Below, piece after piece: positions 10,170 to 18,110 of a stretch of DNA of 64,000 bases (its first letter is position 1; every line of letters begins with the position of its first letter). The DNA comes from Planctomicrobium piriforme. GTDB lineage: Bacteria > Planctomycetota > Planctomycetia > Planctomycetales > Planctomycetaceae. The position numbers were made by a program, and so were the translations under genes. The stretch is taken from contig NZ_FOQD01000022.1 of the NCBI RefSeq assembly GCF_900113665.1, positions 1 through 64,000 of the forward strand, given 5' to 3'. The notes below the pieces were generated by a model. That model was given only the letters and a program-made list of their open reading frames with translations, was not told where the DNA came from and searched no databases.

Positions 10170-11330
10170 TCACCGTCCCACCCGGGATCGTCTCCGTTGC
10201 CAACGTTCCAATAAGTACAATAGCCGCTGATCGGCCAGAGGCAGCCGCGCTCTGGGACGGCTTTCAAAGCCGCTGAGCAAACGCTTGAGACGATCCGACT
10301 CGAAGTCGGAGATGAGCTGCGGATGTAAGTAATAACTGCGGCACACGGATGCTGTATTACCCAGCCGCTGGGACGCTTGCCGGAGAACCATGGAAATCGC
10401 GCGGCGGGTGGGTCGAGCCCCGCAAATGTCCGCGAACGCTGCAGCGGCCATCGCCGTGGCCTGCCAGGTCCGGAAGTCCTTCGCCGTGACATGGCGTCCG
10501 CAAGCACGTTCGAGGAAAAGATTGATGTCCGCGGCTGTCAACGCTCGGGACGCCGCACCGTCCGGCAGCGAGAGCAACGTCGATCCTCCAAACTCGACGA
10601 GTTCGCCGAGCAGCGGCGCGACAACGCGATCCCGAAAGGACGTTTGGCGACGTTTGCCGCTCTTACCGATGAAATCCAGGTGAATTTCGGTGCCAGAGAT
10701 CTGGATGTGTCGCGGTTCGAGAGTGGTCAGACCATACGACGCGTTGTCCCGCGTGTACTCGCGGTTTCCCACACGAATCGCAGTCGCGTCCAGCAAGCGC
10801 ACGGCGACCGCCGCCAATTTTTCGAGAGTCCAGCCGGGTCGCCGCAGTTCGCGACTGACGCGGCTGCGAAGACGGCCTAAGGTCTCGCCAAGGTTCTGAA
10901 GGTTGGCGAACTTTTCGAGATTGGCGGCTGCTTGCCAGCGCGCGTGATAAATGTACTGCTTCCGCCCGCGCTGGTCGCGGCCAGTCGCTTGGAGATGCCC
11001 GCGCGGCCGACGACAAATCCACACGTCCGTCCACGCTGGAGGAATGACGAGGGCCGCAATACGCCCGAGGATCGCGGCGTCTTTGACAAGACTTCCGTCA
11101 GGGCAGAAGTACACGAACCCAGATCCGCGCTGCTGACGCGTGTATCCGGCGATCTGGCTGCTGATGTAAACCAGCCGAGCCTGCGAGGCAATTTCGCTGG
11201 GACGGCCAATGACTCTTCGGACCGCAGAGGCTGTGCATTGAAGAATTGTTCGAGACGCTCGGCGCGATTCGTTCGGCACGACTCTCAACTCCGGTTGCTT
11301 TTCAATTGAACGATCGTTGCTTCCTTGCAA
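10170..11330 (-). CDS. DNA topoisomerase IB (poxvirus-like)
   Basis: 386-residue type IB topoisomerase, which relaxes supercoils through a 3'-phosphotyrosine intermediate. The N-terminal DNA-binding domain (~55-130) includes RGSGFVYF and IPPAWTDVWIC. The catalytic domain includes the basic block IRVGNREYTRDNASYG, KDFRTW, and LGNTASVCRSYYLHP, where the second Tyr (Tyr334) aligns with the nucleophile. The start is uncertain: the frame opens with TTG at 11330 and has no ATG before the conserved core, so a later GTG or TTG is possible. Stand-alone bacterial IB enzymes are accessory enzymes often found in stress-gene neighbourhoods, which fits the iron permease and DUF892 genes upstream on the same strand. 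Confidence 0.92.
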   Translation of the reverse strand: MQGSNDRSIEKQPELRVVPNESRRASRTILQCTASAVRRVIGRPSEIASQARLVYISSQIAGYTRQQRGSGFVYFCPDGSLVKDAAILGRIAALVIPPAWTDVWICRRPRGHLQATGRDQRGRKQYIYHARWQAAANLEKFANLQNLGETLGRLRSRVSRELRRPGWTLEKLAAVAVRLLDATAIRVGNREYTRDNASYGLTTLEPRHIQISGTEIHLDFIGKSGKRRQTSFRDRVVAPLLGELVEFGGSTLLSLPDGAASRALTAADINLFLERACGRHVTAKDFRTWQATAMAAAAFADICGARPTRRAISMVLRQASQRLGNTASVCRSYYLHPQLISDFESDRLKRLLSGFESRPRARLPLADQRLLYLLERWQRRRSRVGR

Positions 11331-11370
11331 CCGGTATTCCCGCCCTGACCTGGCATGCTGGTTCGCTAGA

Positions 11371-11832
11371 CTATGCCTCGTGCTGGCCCTTCGATTTCAC
11401 GCCCTCGGTCTGCGTTTCCGCAGCAAGATCTTCGCAGGCCGTATCGACTTTGCCTTCATCGATCGCCTGACGAGCACATTCGGCAAGCTTGAGGTAGCGA
11501 CTGCGAAAAACTTCCAGTTCTTGCTCGCTGAGTTCCTCCAGGTCAAGCATGGCGTTATGCGCCCCTTCGACGGCGCGAATGATCTCATCAAGTTTGATCT
11601 GGGTGGCCGCAGAATCACGGTTCTGAGTGTTCTGAATCAAAAAGACCATCAGAAACGTGATGATCGTCGTTCCGGTATTAATGACCAGTTGCCAGGTGTC
11701 GCTGTACCCAAACAACGGCCCTGACACGGCCCAGGCCGCCACGATCGACACGGAGAGCAAGAATGCGAACGGATGCCCAGTCCAGTGGGAAGCGCCTTTC
11801 GCGAATTTATTGAAACCAGCAGCGATCTTCAT
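11371..11832 (-). CDS. Low-affinity iron permease family protein
   Basis: 153 residues from ATG 11832. Two transmembrane helices are clear (~22-43 FAFLLSVSIVAAWAV; ~49-68 NTGTTIITFLMVFLIQ), followed by the motif NTQNRDSAATQIKLDEIIRA, which is diagnostic of the bacterial low-affinity iron permease family (related to fungal Fet4). The cytoplasmic C-terminus is an acidic helix (LEELSEQELEVF). Despite the family name, iron transport by the short bacterial members is not well established. It lies 40 nt upstream of topoisomerase IB on the same strand, so the two may be co-transcribed. Confidence 0.92.
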   Translation of the reverse strand: MKIAAGFNKFAKGASHWTGHPFAFLLSVSIVAAWAVSGPLFGYSDTWQLVINTGTTIITFLMVFLIQNTQNRDSAATQIKLDEIIRAVEGAHNAMLDLEELSEQELEVFRSRYLKLAECARQAIDEGKVDTACEDLAAETQTEGVKSKGQHEA

Positions 11833-11941
11833 GACATCTCTTTGATGAAATCAGCAAGTGACAGGTTGGAGCCGAATCGAATCCCGAGGGGGTGGGATCC
11901 GATTCAGTCTCCTGCAGCCTGTGTTGTTTCTAGCGGCGACA

Positions 11942-12454
11942 TCATTCTTCGTCGTCGTCGCTGGCGATCATCAGCGCGGCTTCATTGACGGTCTCAGACA
12001 GAGCAGACAGCTTTTCGTCGGCCGCTTCTTCCTCGCTCAGGTTCTGTTTGAGCAATTTCAGCGCGGTGCCATGTCCGAGCGCCTCGGCCCAGGTACAAAG
12101 AGTGCCGTAGGTAGCGATTTCGTAATGTTCGACCTTTTGAGCCGCGGCGATAATTAAGGCGTCGAGCACCTCAGGAGCCGCTTCTTCTTCCAGGATTGAA
12201 GCACCTTCCTCAAGTAAACCCTCCATGGCATCGCACTTCTTCGCACGCGGCTTGAGTTCGAGTGATTCGAAGGCCGCCTCGACTCGTTCCACATGTGATT
12301 TCGTTTCTTCCAGATGGGCTTCGATTGCGTCGCGCAGCTGTTCGCTAGTCGCGCTTTTCGCCATCTTGGGAAGAGCCTTCACCAACTGCTTTTCAGCGCT
12401 GAGCACATCGCGCAGCTCGTCTACAAACGCGTCTTCCAAAGAATTCAGCGGCAT
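11942..12454 (-). CDS. YciE/YciF ferritin-like protein (DUF892)
   Basis: 170 residues starting at ATG 12454, just downstream of AAGAGAG. The frame can be extended to 12715, but those 87 extra residues have no protein character. The four-helix DUF892 pattern is clear: ELRDVLSAEKQLVKALPKM in the first helix, IEAHLEETKSHVERVEAAF, then VEHYEIATYGTL and LLKQNLSEEEAADEKL, with Glu/His residues at the ferritin-like metal positions. The protein ends in the acidic tail SDDDEE. Family members are stress-induced (salt, desiccation, oxidation) and may bind diiron; the exact role is not established. It is followed on the same strand by the iron permease homologue after 109 nt. Confidence 0.93.
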   Translation of the reverse strand: MPLNSLEDAFVDELRDVLSAEKQLVKALPKMAKSATSEQLRDAIEAHLEETKSHVERVEAAFESLELKPRAKKCDAMEGLLEEGASILEEEAAPEVLDALIIAAAQKVEHYEIATYGTLCTWAEALGHGTALKLLKQNLSEEEAADEKLSALSETVNEAALMIASDDDEE

Positions 12455-12981
12455 GTGTTTCTCTCTTGGGGTGTCATGACAAAAAGGACTATGGACTGAA
12501 ATTGGGCATTGGCATTTTTTATGCCAATACGCAATTTCAGGATCCCGGTTTCGGCGCGGTCGGGCCGTCCGCTGGCGTTCCGAAGAACACACAATTTCCA
12601 TCGCCCGAGCGGACCCGCTGCGATCAAGGTGCCCTGAGGCAGGCCTGCGTGGAGCGGCATCGCGCACCGTGCCGAACACATCGGTCGGCGGCCAAGCAAG
12701 AACAACGGCCGTCACTCAGAGAGATGGCTTAGGCAGCGGACATTTGCTTCATGCCGCTGACGCAGCCTCAGGACAGGCCTGGCGTGCGAGCGTGTCCTTG
12801 ACACAGCAAATCGTTGTTAGTGAAAATCTGACGGCCGCGTCGGTCGCACCGCTTTCTCCACAAACCCGCCGTCACGGGATGCATCTGGACGTTGACCAGG
12901 ATCTGCTGCAGATTGCGGCCGCCTGGCCTAGGCCAGGTGGAGGCGACCCAGCCCGTCTTTCCGGACTCTGTGAACGCAACT

Positions 12982-13400
12982 TCAAGAGTTCTTCGCGTAT
13001 TGCGGCCCGATCACCGAATCGCGATCCAAACCTCGGACCCCCGGACCGGCAGGTCTGATGGCGAAAACGTGCGTTTGAACGATGGCACGCATCCTCTCCG
13101 TTCGCTCAGGAAGGCCTTGACGATTGAGCTGTTGCCGGTCCTTCGCGCTGAGCGGGAGATCGGCGAGCGACTTTCGTCGTCTGTTCCTGGAGCGGCGGAG
13201 ATTGAGAGTGTCGGGCCTCACCGGGAAATCACCCTCGCGAGCGACGGCGACACGCTTGTCAGCTGCAGTGGAAGAGTAAAACATTGACGAGCAGCTGGGG
13301 CAGGTGCGGTCTGCAGCGGATTCCGCAGTTCGCGCAGCAGCTCAGGCCCGATTCGCAACCCTGGACAGCGACTCTTTGATGAAGTTGGCAAATGTGTCCT
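12982..13400 (-). pseudogene. Possible remnant of a histidine kinase
   Basis: The minus strand contains scattered kinase-like pieces in different frames. ELLRELRNPLQTA around 13310-13345 resembles the end of a HisKA box. AADKRVAVAREGDFPVRPD followed by TLNLRR (about 13190-13270) resembles the start of a HATPase domain just before the N box, but the expected NLLxNA does not follow. Further on, AIRPAGPGVRG vaguely resembles a DTGPG box. No single frame is intact. This is a tentative reading of non-coding-looking DNA and could be chance. Confidence 0.22.
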
Positions 13401-14312
13401 TCAAAGTACGGTACACGGCCTTCTATTTTGCGTACAGACAGTTCCCGCAGCGGACGAACCTGTTCAGCGCAATCGGCGGAGCGTTCGTTTCCTGCGTAGC
13501 GATTGGGTGTTGGACGTCCGCTTCTGGATCGGTCAGTGCAGCGTTATACTGTGATCGCGAAAGCGTCACGCTGGGCCATAGTCCAGGCAGTGGGGATTGC
13601 CTGGGGCGCTGCGGAAGGTCGGTCTGTAGATGCTCCAGGCTGTCAGGAATACGGAAAGACCAACTCGGGATTGCGTGGCATCCAAGCTGCTCGGTCCGCG
13701 CAACGTCAGCACGTCTGATGGGCCCTGAGACTGCGGGCCTCGGAGTTTTTGCGTTCACCGCCGCAGTTTTGACAGCGTCAGCGGGGAGCAGGGGCCATGC
13801 ACCGGAGCGCCTGAATGTTGTTCGTCACTGATGTCGTTCCGGACTACCCCGTGAGGGTGGCAGGCGGCTTCTAGGGACTGCGGAATAGCGGCGGCTTAAA
13901 GAGTTCGTCCGAGAGTTAGTTCTCGAAACCTTCTCGTGAGCGACCAAACGGAGTTCCGAATTGACGACGGATACCTTCTGCTGAGCTGCGATCGTGACAG
14001 AAAACTTGATGTTCAAAAATGGTGCGACAACGCGCAGAAGAGAGGGAATGGATCTCCGGAGGAGCTCAGTTGTCCACAAAATAAAATGAAATGTGACGGC
14101 ATGTTCATTTTTTCGTGGCAGTTTTTCGGCGAAATGCGGTTAACTGGTAGATGAGTCGAACGAGAACCTACGAGCGGCACGCCTGTAGGGTAGCGCTCGT
14201 GACTCACCGACGGCAGGCGCTCGATCGAATCGTTGGTTCAGGGCCGGTCTCGTCCGCGAGACCATGAGCACCTCGAGGTCATCTCGAATGTGCAAATGAA
14301 TAGGTGTTTCTC
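13401..14312. other. Gene-poor stretch, nothing recognised
   Basis: About 900 bases without a supportable gene; the 12455-12981 stretch before the possible kinase remnant is similar. A frame at 13304-13831 is open on the plus strand but has no domain, no ribosome-binding site and poor amino-acid composition. A perfect 7-bp hairpin (GGTCTCG, loop TCCG, CGAGACC) lies at 14246-14263, about 50 bases before the next gene, in its upstream region. Confidence 0.45.
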
Positions 14313-15332
14313 ATGAGAAGAGCGGGCAACGGGTTCACGCTGATCGAGCTGTTAGTCGTGGTGGCAATCATCGCGGTGTTAATGGCCCTGCTCCTTCCGG
14401 CGGTGCAGCAGGTCCGAGAAGCGGCGCGACGTTCGCAGTGCAAAAATAATCTGAAGCAGATCGGACTGGCCCTCCACAATTACCTTGACACCTTTTCCCG
14501 TTTCCCGATCGGGGCGCGGTCGCAAAAAGGTGCCACGGCGTCGATGGGGTTTTCTTGGATGGTGGGCTTGCTGCCTTATATCGAGCAATCTGCGCTCTAC
14601 AACTCTCTCGACCATAATCTGATGAACAGTGGTATTGCGGCGGTGAACGCGACTGCGGCCGCTTCCGCAAATCTTGACACGTTTCTCTGTCCATCAAGCG
14701 TCCTGGATCCCCGCGTAGTCGTCACTGCGGCTGGAAGCAATCTTGTCTTGATGCCGCATTACTCCGGAATTTCAGGGGCTTCTTTAGCCGGAATCGCGGG
14801 CTATGACGATGCCGACTTCACGGAATCACGGACGAACACCTGCTGCATCGACTCGTCTTCGCTCAATAAGGGAATCATCAGCGGCGGCGGAATGTTGATT
14901 CCCAACCGGTCGGTGCGGATGTCTGAACTCAGTGATGGGAGTTCCAATACGCTCGCAATTGGAGAAATCTCCGCCTCGATCTCTAGAACTGGTATGTCTT
15001 TACTACGAATTGACTCGGGGTATCCAACTGGCTGGATGGCAGGAACCATTTCAACCGGCACTCCGCCGAACTATCGAGGGGCGACGGCGACCACTCCTTT
15101 CATCAGTATGAATCTGACGACGATCCGCTATCCAATCGGGACGACAAACGGGTCGTTGAACGGGGTTGATTCAAAGGGTGGACCAAATAATCCCCTGCAC
15201 TCTTCTCATACCGGCGGATGTCATGGATTGCTAGCGGATGGCAGCGTCCGATTTCTCAGTGCCAATATGGCGCTTGTGCAAGTCAAGCGACTGGCAACAC
15301 GTGACGATGGCAGTCCGATCGGCGACTTTTAG
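14313..15332 (+). CDS. DUF1559 family prepilin-like protein
   Basis: 339 residues from ATG 14313, preceded by AGGTG at the right distance; an in-frame GTG at 14304 is less likely. The N-terminus is a type IV prepilin signal: short basic leader MRRAGNG, cleavage before FTLIELLVVVAIIAVL, then the DUF1559 hallmark REAARRSQCKNNLKQIGLA. The C-terminus has the family's H-x-G-G motif (HTGGCHGLLADGSVRFLS). DUF1559 proteins are highly expanded in Planctomycetota; they are probably processed by a prepilin peptidase and located in the cell envelope, but their function is unknown. It is followed by an unknown secreted protein and a C11 peptidase on the same strand. Confidence 0.93.
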   Translation: MRRAGNGFTLIELLVVVAIIAVLMALLLPAVQQVREAARRSQCKNNLKQIGLALHNYLDTFSRFPIGARSQKGATASMGFSWMVGLLPYIEQSALYNSLDHNLMNSGIAAVNATAAASANLDTFLCPSSVLDPRVVVTAAGSNLVLMPHYSGISGASLAGIAGYDDADFTESRTNTCCIDSSSLNKGIISGGGMLIPNRSVRMSELSDGSSNTLAIGEISASISRTGMSLLRIDSGYPTGWMAGTISTGTPPNYRGATATTPFISMNLTTIRYPIGTTNGSLNGVDSKGGPNNPLHSSHTGGCHGLLADGSVRFLSANMALVQVKRLATRDDGSPIGDF

Positions 15333-15391
15333 CCGATTTGAGGTTTTGATGTTCCCCTCTCTTCTCGCAGGCTTTAGTTCAGGAGTTGGTT

Positions 15392-16147
15392 ATGCACATG
15401 AGACTGTTCTTGCTTGTTCAGTTGTTTTTCGCGGTCGTGTTGGGATGTTTCCAAACTGCCGACGCCGCATGTACAAATCAAGTATGCTTATTCTGTGATT
15501 TTGGAGAGACAACCGCTCCCAACCATCTCTATTTAGGATATCTTTACGACGAGAACTCAACGTCCTGCGACGACTTTGACCTCGTCTTCTGGGAAGCTGC
15601 CAATCCACTTTTTCCTGGGTACTGCGATTCGGAAACAAACACCTGCGAGAACTGCAACCCACTGGGAGACAACGATGATAAATCGCTGAAAACCAAGAAC
15701 GCCAAGAAAACCAAAGACGAGCCCAAAGGCCGCAGCCCATCGAACATCTATAAATACAAGCTCGATGGAACTGATGCGGCGGCCCTGCTTAAGATAATAG
15801 ACGATTATCACCACGACCACCCGATCCCAGACGTAAGTTTTTTGACTACGATTTCCGGCGTTTTTGAGGTTCCGGACAAAGATCCCACGAAGCCTCCGCA
15901 TTATATCGTGGTCTTCCACCGCCGCGTCGAAATCGCGGCGAATGGCGGCAGGAAGGTCATTCGCGATTGTAAAATTGGATTTGAGCTGAAGAGTACTCTG
16001 GGTGCCCTAAAGTTCTCTGGATCGATCGACCCGGTAATAGAAAAAAAGAGTGGTGCGAAAGTACCCAATTTGCTGGCGTTCGATCTCGGCGGCGGAGTCA
16101 TCGCCTATGTGGAGGTGAGCACAGCAGGCGATTACAATGTGAGATAG
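15392..16147 (+). CDS. Unknown secreted Cys-rich protein
   Basis: 251 residues from ATG 15392, with AGGAG six bases upstream. The N-terminus is a signal peptide (MHMRLFLLVQLFFAVVLG), with a likely cleavage after TADA. The mature N-terminal ~70 residues are Cys-rich (ACTNQVCLFCDFG, then SCDD, GYCDSETNTCENC), suggesting disulfides or metal binding. A Lys/Asp-rich linker (~95-115) leads to a C-terminal region of alternating beta-like sequence (HYIVVFHRRVEIAANGG, IGFELKSTLGALKFSG). I do not recognise the family. It sits 59 nt after the DUF1559 gene and just before the C11 peptidase gene, so the three may form one transcription unit. Whether it is a partner or substrate of the peptidase is inference only. 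Confidence 0.75.
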   Translation: MHMRLFLLVQLFFAVVLGCFQTADAACTNQVCLFCDFGETTAPNHLYLGYLYDENSTSCDDFDLVFWEAANPLFPGYCDSETNTCENCNPLGDNDDKSLKTKNAKKTKDEPKGRSPSNIYKYKLDGTDAAALLKIIDDYHHDHPIPDVSFLTTISGVFEVPDKDPTKPPHYIVVFHRRVEIAANGGRKVIRDCKIGFELKSTLGALKFSGSIDPVIEKKSGAKVPNLLAFDLGGGVIAYVEVSTAGDYNVR

Positions 16148-16417
16148 CGCCACCTAGTTTCATTTTTGCGATACCGGACGGATAGTAAGCGGTCGTCTTA
16201 AAGTGATAAGTGGCTCTAACAGGATGCCTGGCGGTAAACGCGCACTGCCGGGCACTCTGTTGTGTCTTATCTGCTGTTGTCTGGCGAGATAATCGCCTCG
16301 TGCAGGATAGCCGGACCGCACTTTCGCGAAGTTCTCTACGCGATTCTAAACAAGCCGCCGTTGCGCGCAATGCAACAACGGGTATCGACAGATAATAACT
16401 TATTCCGGTGGCTGACC

Positions 16418-17977
16418 ATGGTAAGGCGTTCATCATCAACAGGCCCTGCAATCACTATTCTGGCATTTCTCTGCCATCGAGATGTTGGTGCTACCGACTT
16501 TGCCAAGCTGACATTCTTGCAGTTGCAGTGTCTGAAAAACGACTACCCGGACGACGTCGATATTTATGTCGGTTGGGATGATCCACACAACGCGTCCCAA
16601 TCAGGGGAGGCCATCTGGTTTGCGAAACTCGAAGCTTCGATTCCGATCCAAGACCCGCGACAACCGATTGCATTTCCGCCATGGCGGTTCGATCATCCTT
16701 CATGTCAAGGTCACCAATGCACAGCCCCGCTGGCGGTTGTGATGGAAGATTTTTTGAAATGGATGAACCCACAGCTGCAAGATCTCCCGGCTCGAGTTTT
16801 TATTTTTTCCGGTCACGGAACGCCCGGGTACGGATTGGGCCAGTATGGCATCGGCATTTCCGAGTTGATGTGGTTCATTCAGTCACCAGGGTTCGATATT
16901 TTTGCTGACCAGTGGCGATCGTCGTTATTGGCCGAAATTGGCGTCTCGACGACTCGTGACGATATCGCGAAGCAATTCCGATCATGGATTCCTGCTCAGC
17001 TGTTTCCTCAGCTCAAGGCGCTCGACGACGACCGCATTATCGGTGTGCTGAAAGAGTTGTTTGAGGTCCGCGAGCGGCTGCACCATCAACCTCGCCTCCT
17101 CGAGGTGGGCGTAACCTTATTGGCTGCGGGTGCCTCGAATAGGGATATACTCCGCGTGCGAGAATTTCGGCGGCTATTGGAGGCGCATGTGACGCCGCCG
17201 TTGCGTGGAACGGGCCGGGATCGCGAACCCTTAGATGTGTTGGTGCTGCAGGCATGCTCTCTCGGACTGCTAGAAGTTGCCTATGAGCTGAAAGATGTCT
17301 GCAAGTCGCTTGTGACTGCCATCAACAAGTTTTATGGCGATCCAGGCGTCTATTATGGAATTGAGAACGCGCTGCGAAAAGCTGATATCTCACCATTTCA
17401 CCTAACAATTGCATTCGAACTGGTACAAGGTTATTTCGATATACGTCAAGAACCTGTGGCTTTCATCGGAATGCTTGCGACCCGAGATGCGGAGCAACGG
17501 TCGAACTCGTGGTCAAGACTCAATCGTTCACTCAAGGGGTTGTTTCATTTTCTTCTCCAATCAATGGGCCCGCCCACTGCGAGGGAGCAGACGTGTCGGG
17601 TTCTCACGCAGATCCGTGAACTGGTTCCAAGGGCAGTTACTCCGGCCGCTTCTCGAGATAATATTGACCTGAATAGATTGGCTCAGGAAGTGCTAAAAGC
17701 CTTTCCTGGATATCCCGCTGATACTCTAAACGCTATACTTCAGCTTCACGCTAATCTGGTGTGGCATCGCCATATGAGTATTACCGCTTCGTTTTCCGGC
17801 GAAGTTGATGGGCTGAGTTTGTACTTCCCTCGTTCAAGGCGGGCCTGGTTCGACAGCTATGGCCCTCCCAACGGGGACGAAGGCTTTGAGTTTCTGCGGG
17901 AGACGGAGTGGCACCTCGTACTTCAGAATTTACTGGAAGTCGGTCCGAACCACCTGCCTCGACGCTCCCACCTGTAG
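16418..17977 (+). CDS. Clostripain-like (C11, caspase-fold) cysteine peptidase homologue
   Basis: 519 residues if started at ATG 16418; the frame is open back to 16262 but those residues look non-coding. The sequence has C11 signatures: a beta strand ending in FIFSGHG (His133, catalytic His of the clan CD S/H-G motif), DVLVLQACSLG (Cys280, catalytic Cys) followed by the very characteristic LLEVAYELKDVC, and the C-terminal block SGEVDGLSLYFPRS. Family peptidases cut after basic residues and are usually secreted; this one has no signal peptide, so it is predicted to be cytoplasmic. The gap of ~147 residues between His and Cys is longer than the roughly 50 typical of clostripain, so there is an insertion of unknown function. 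It follows a secreted Cys-rich protein gene and ends convergently to the Ser/Thr kinase. Confidence 0.75.
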   Translation: MVRRSSSTGPAITILAFLCHRDVGATDFAKLTFLQLQCLKNDYPDDVDIYVGWDDPHNASQSGEAIWFAKLEASIPIQDPRQPIAFPPWRFDHPSCQGHQCTAPLAVVMEDFLKWMNPQLQDLPARVFIFSGHGTPGYGLGQYGIGISELMWFIQSPGFDIFADQWRSSLLAEIGVSTTRDDIAKQFRSWIPAQLFPQLKALDDDRIIGVLKELFEVRERLHHQPRLLEVGVTLLAAGASNRDILRVREFRRLLEAHVTPPLRGTGRDREPLDVLVLQACSLGLLEVAYELKDVCKSLVTAINKFYGDPGVYYGIENALRKADISPFHLTIAFELVQGYFDIRQEPVAFIGMLATRDAEQRSNSWSRLNRSLKGLFHFLLQSMGPPTAREQTCRVLTQIRELVPRAVTPAASRDNIDLNRLAQEVLKAFPGYPADTLNAILQLHANLVWHRHMSITASFSGEVDGLSLYFPRSRRAWFDSYGPPNGDEGFEFLRETEWHLVLQNLLEVGPNHLPRRSHL

Positions 17978-18110
17978 CTCTACGCGAAGATCTTCACAAA
18001 GAACGTGAAATACGAGGCCAGCGATTTTCCCGCGCGCCTATTTGGTGATTTCGTTTTGTACCGGACGAGGGCTCGCGTCGCGCTTGTGAGATTACGATTC
18101 CACAAAACTC

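Noticed and set aside
13304..13831. 175-codon plus-strand frame in a gene-poor region
   Set aside because: Ser/Arg/Cys-rich without motif or ribosome-binding site; considered non-coding.
14246..14263. Perfect hairpin as an intrinsic terminator
   Set aside because: No T-tract follows on either strand and no gene ends just before it.
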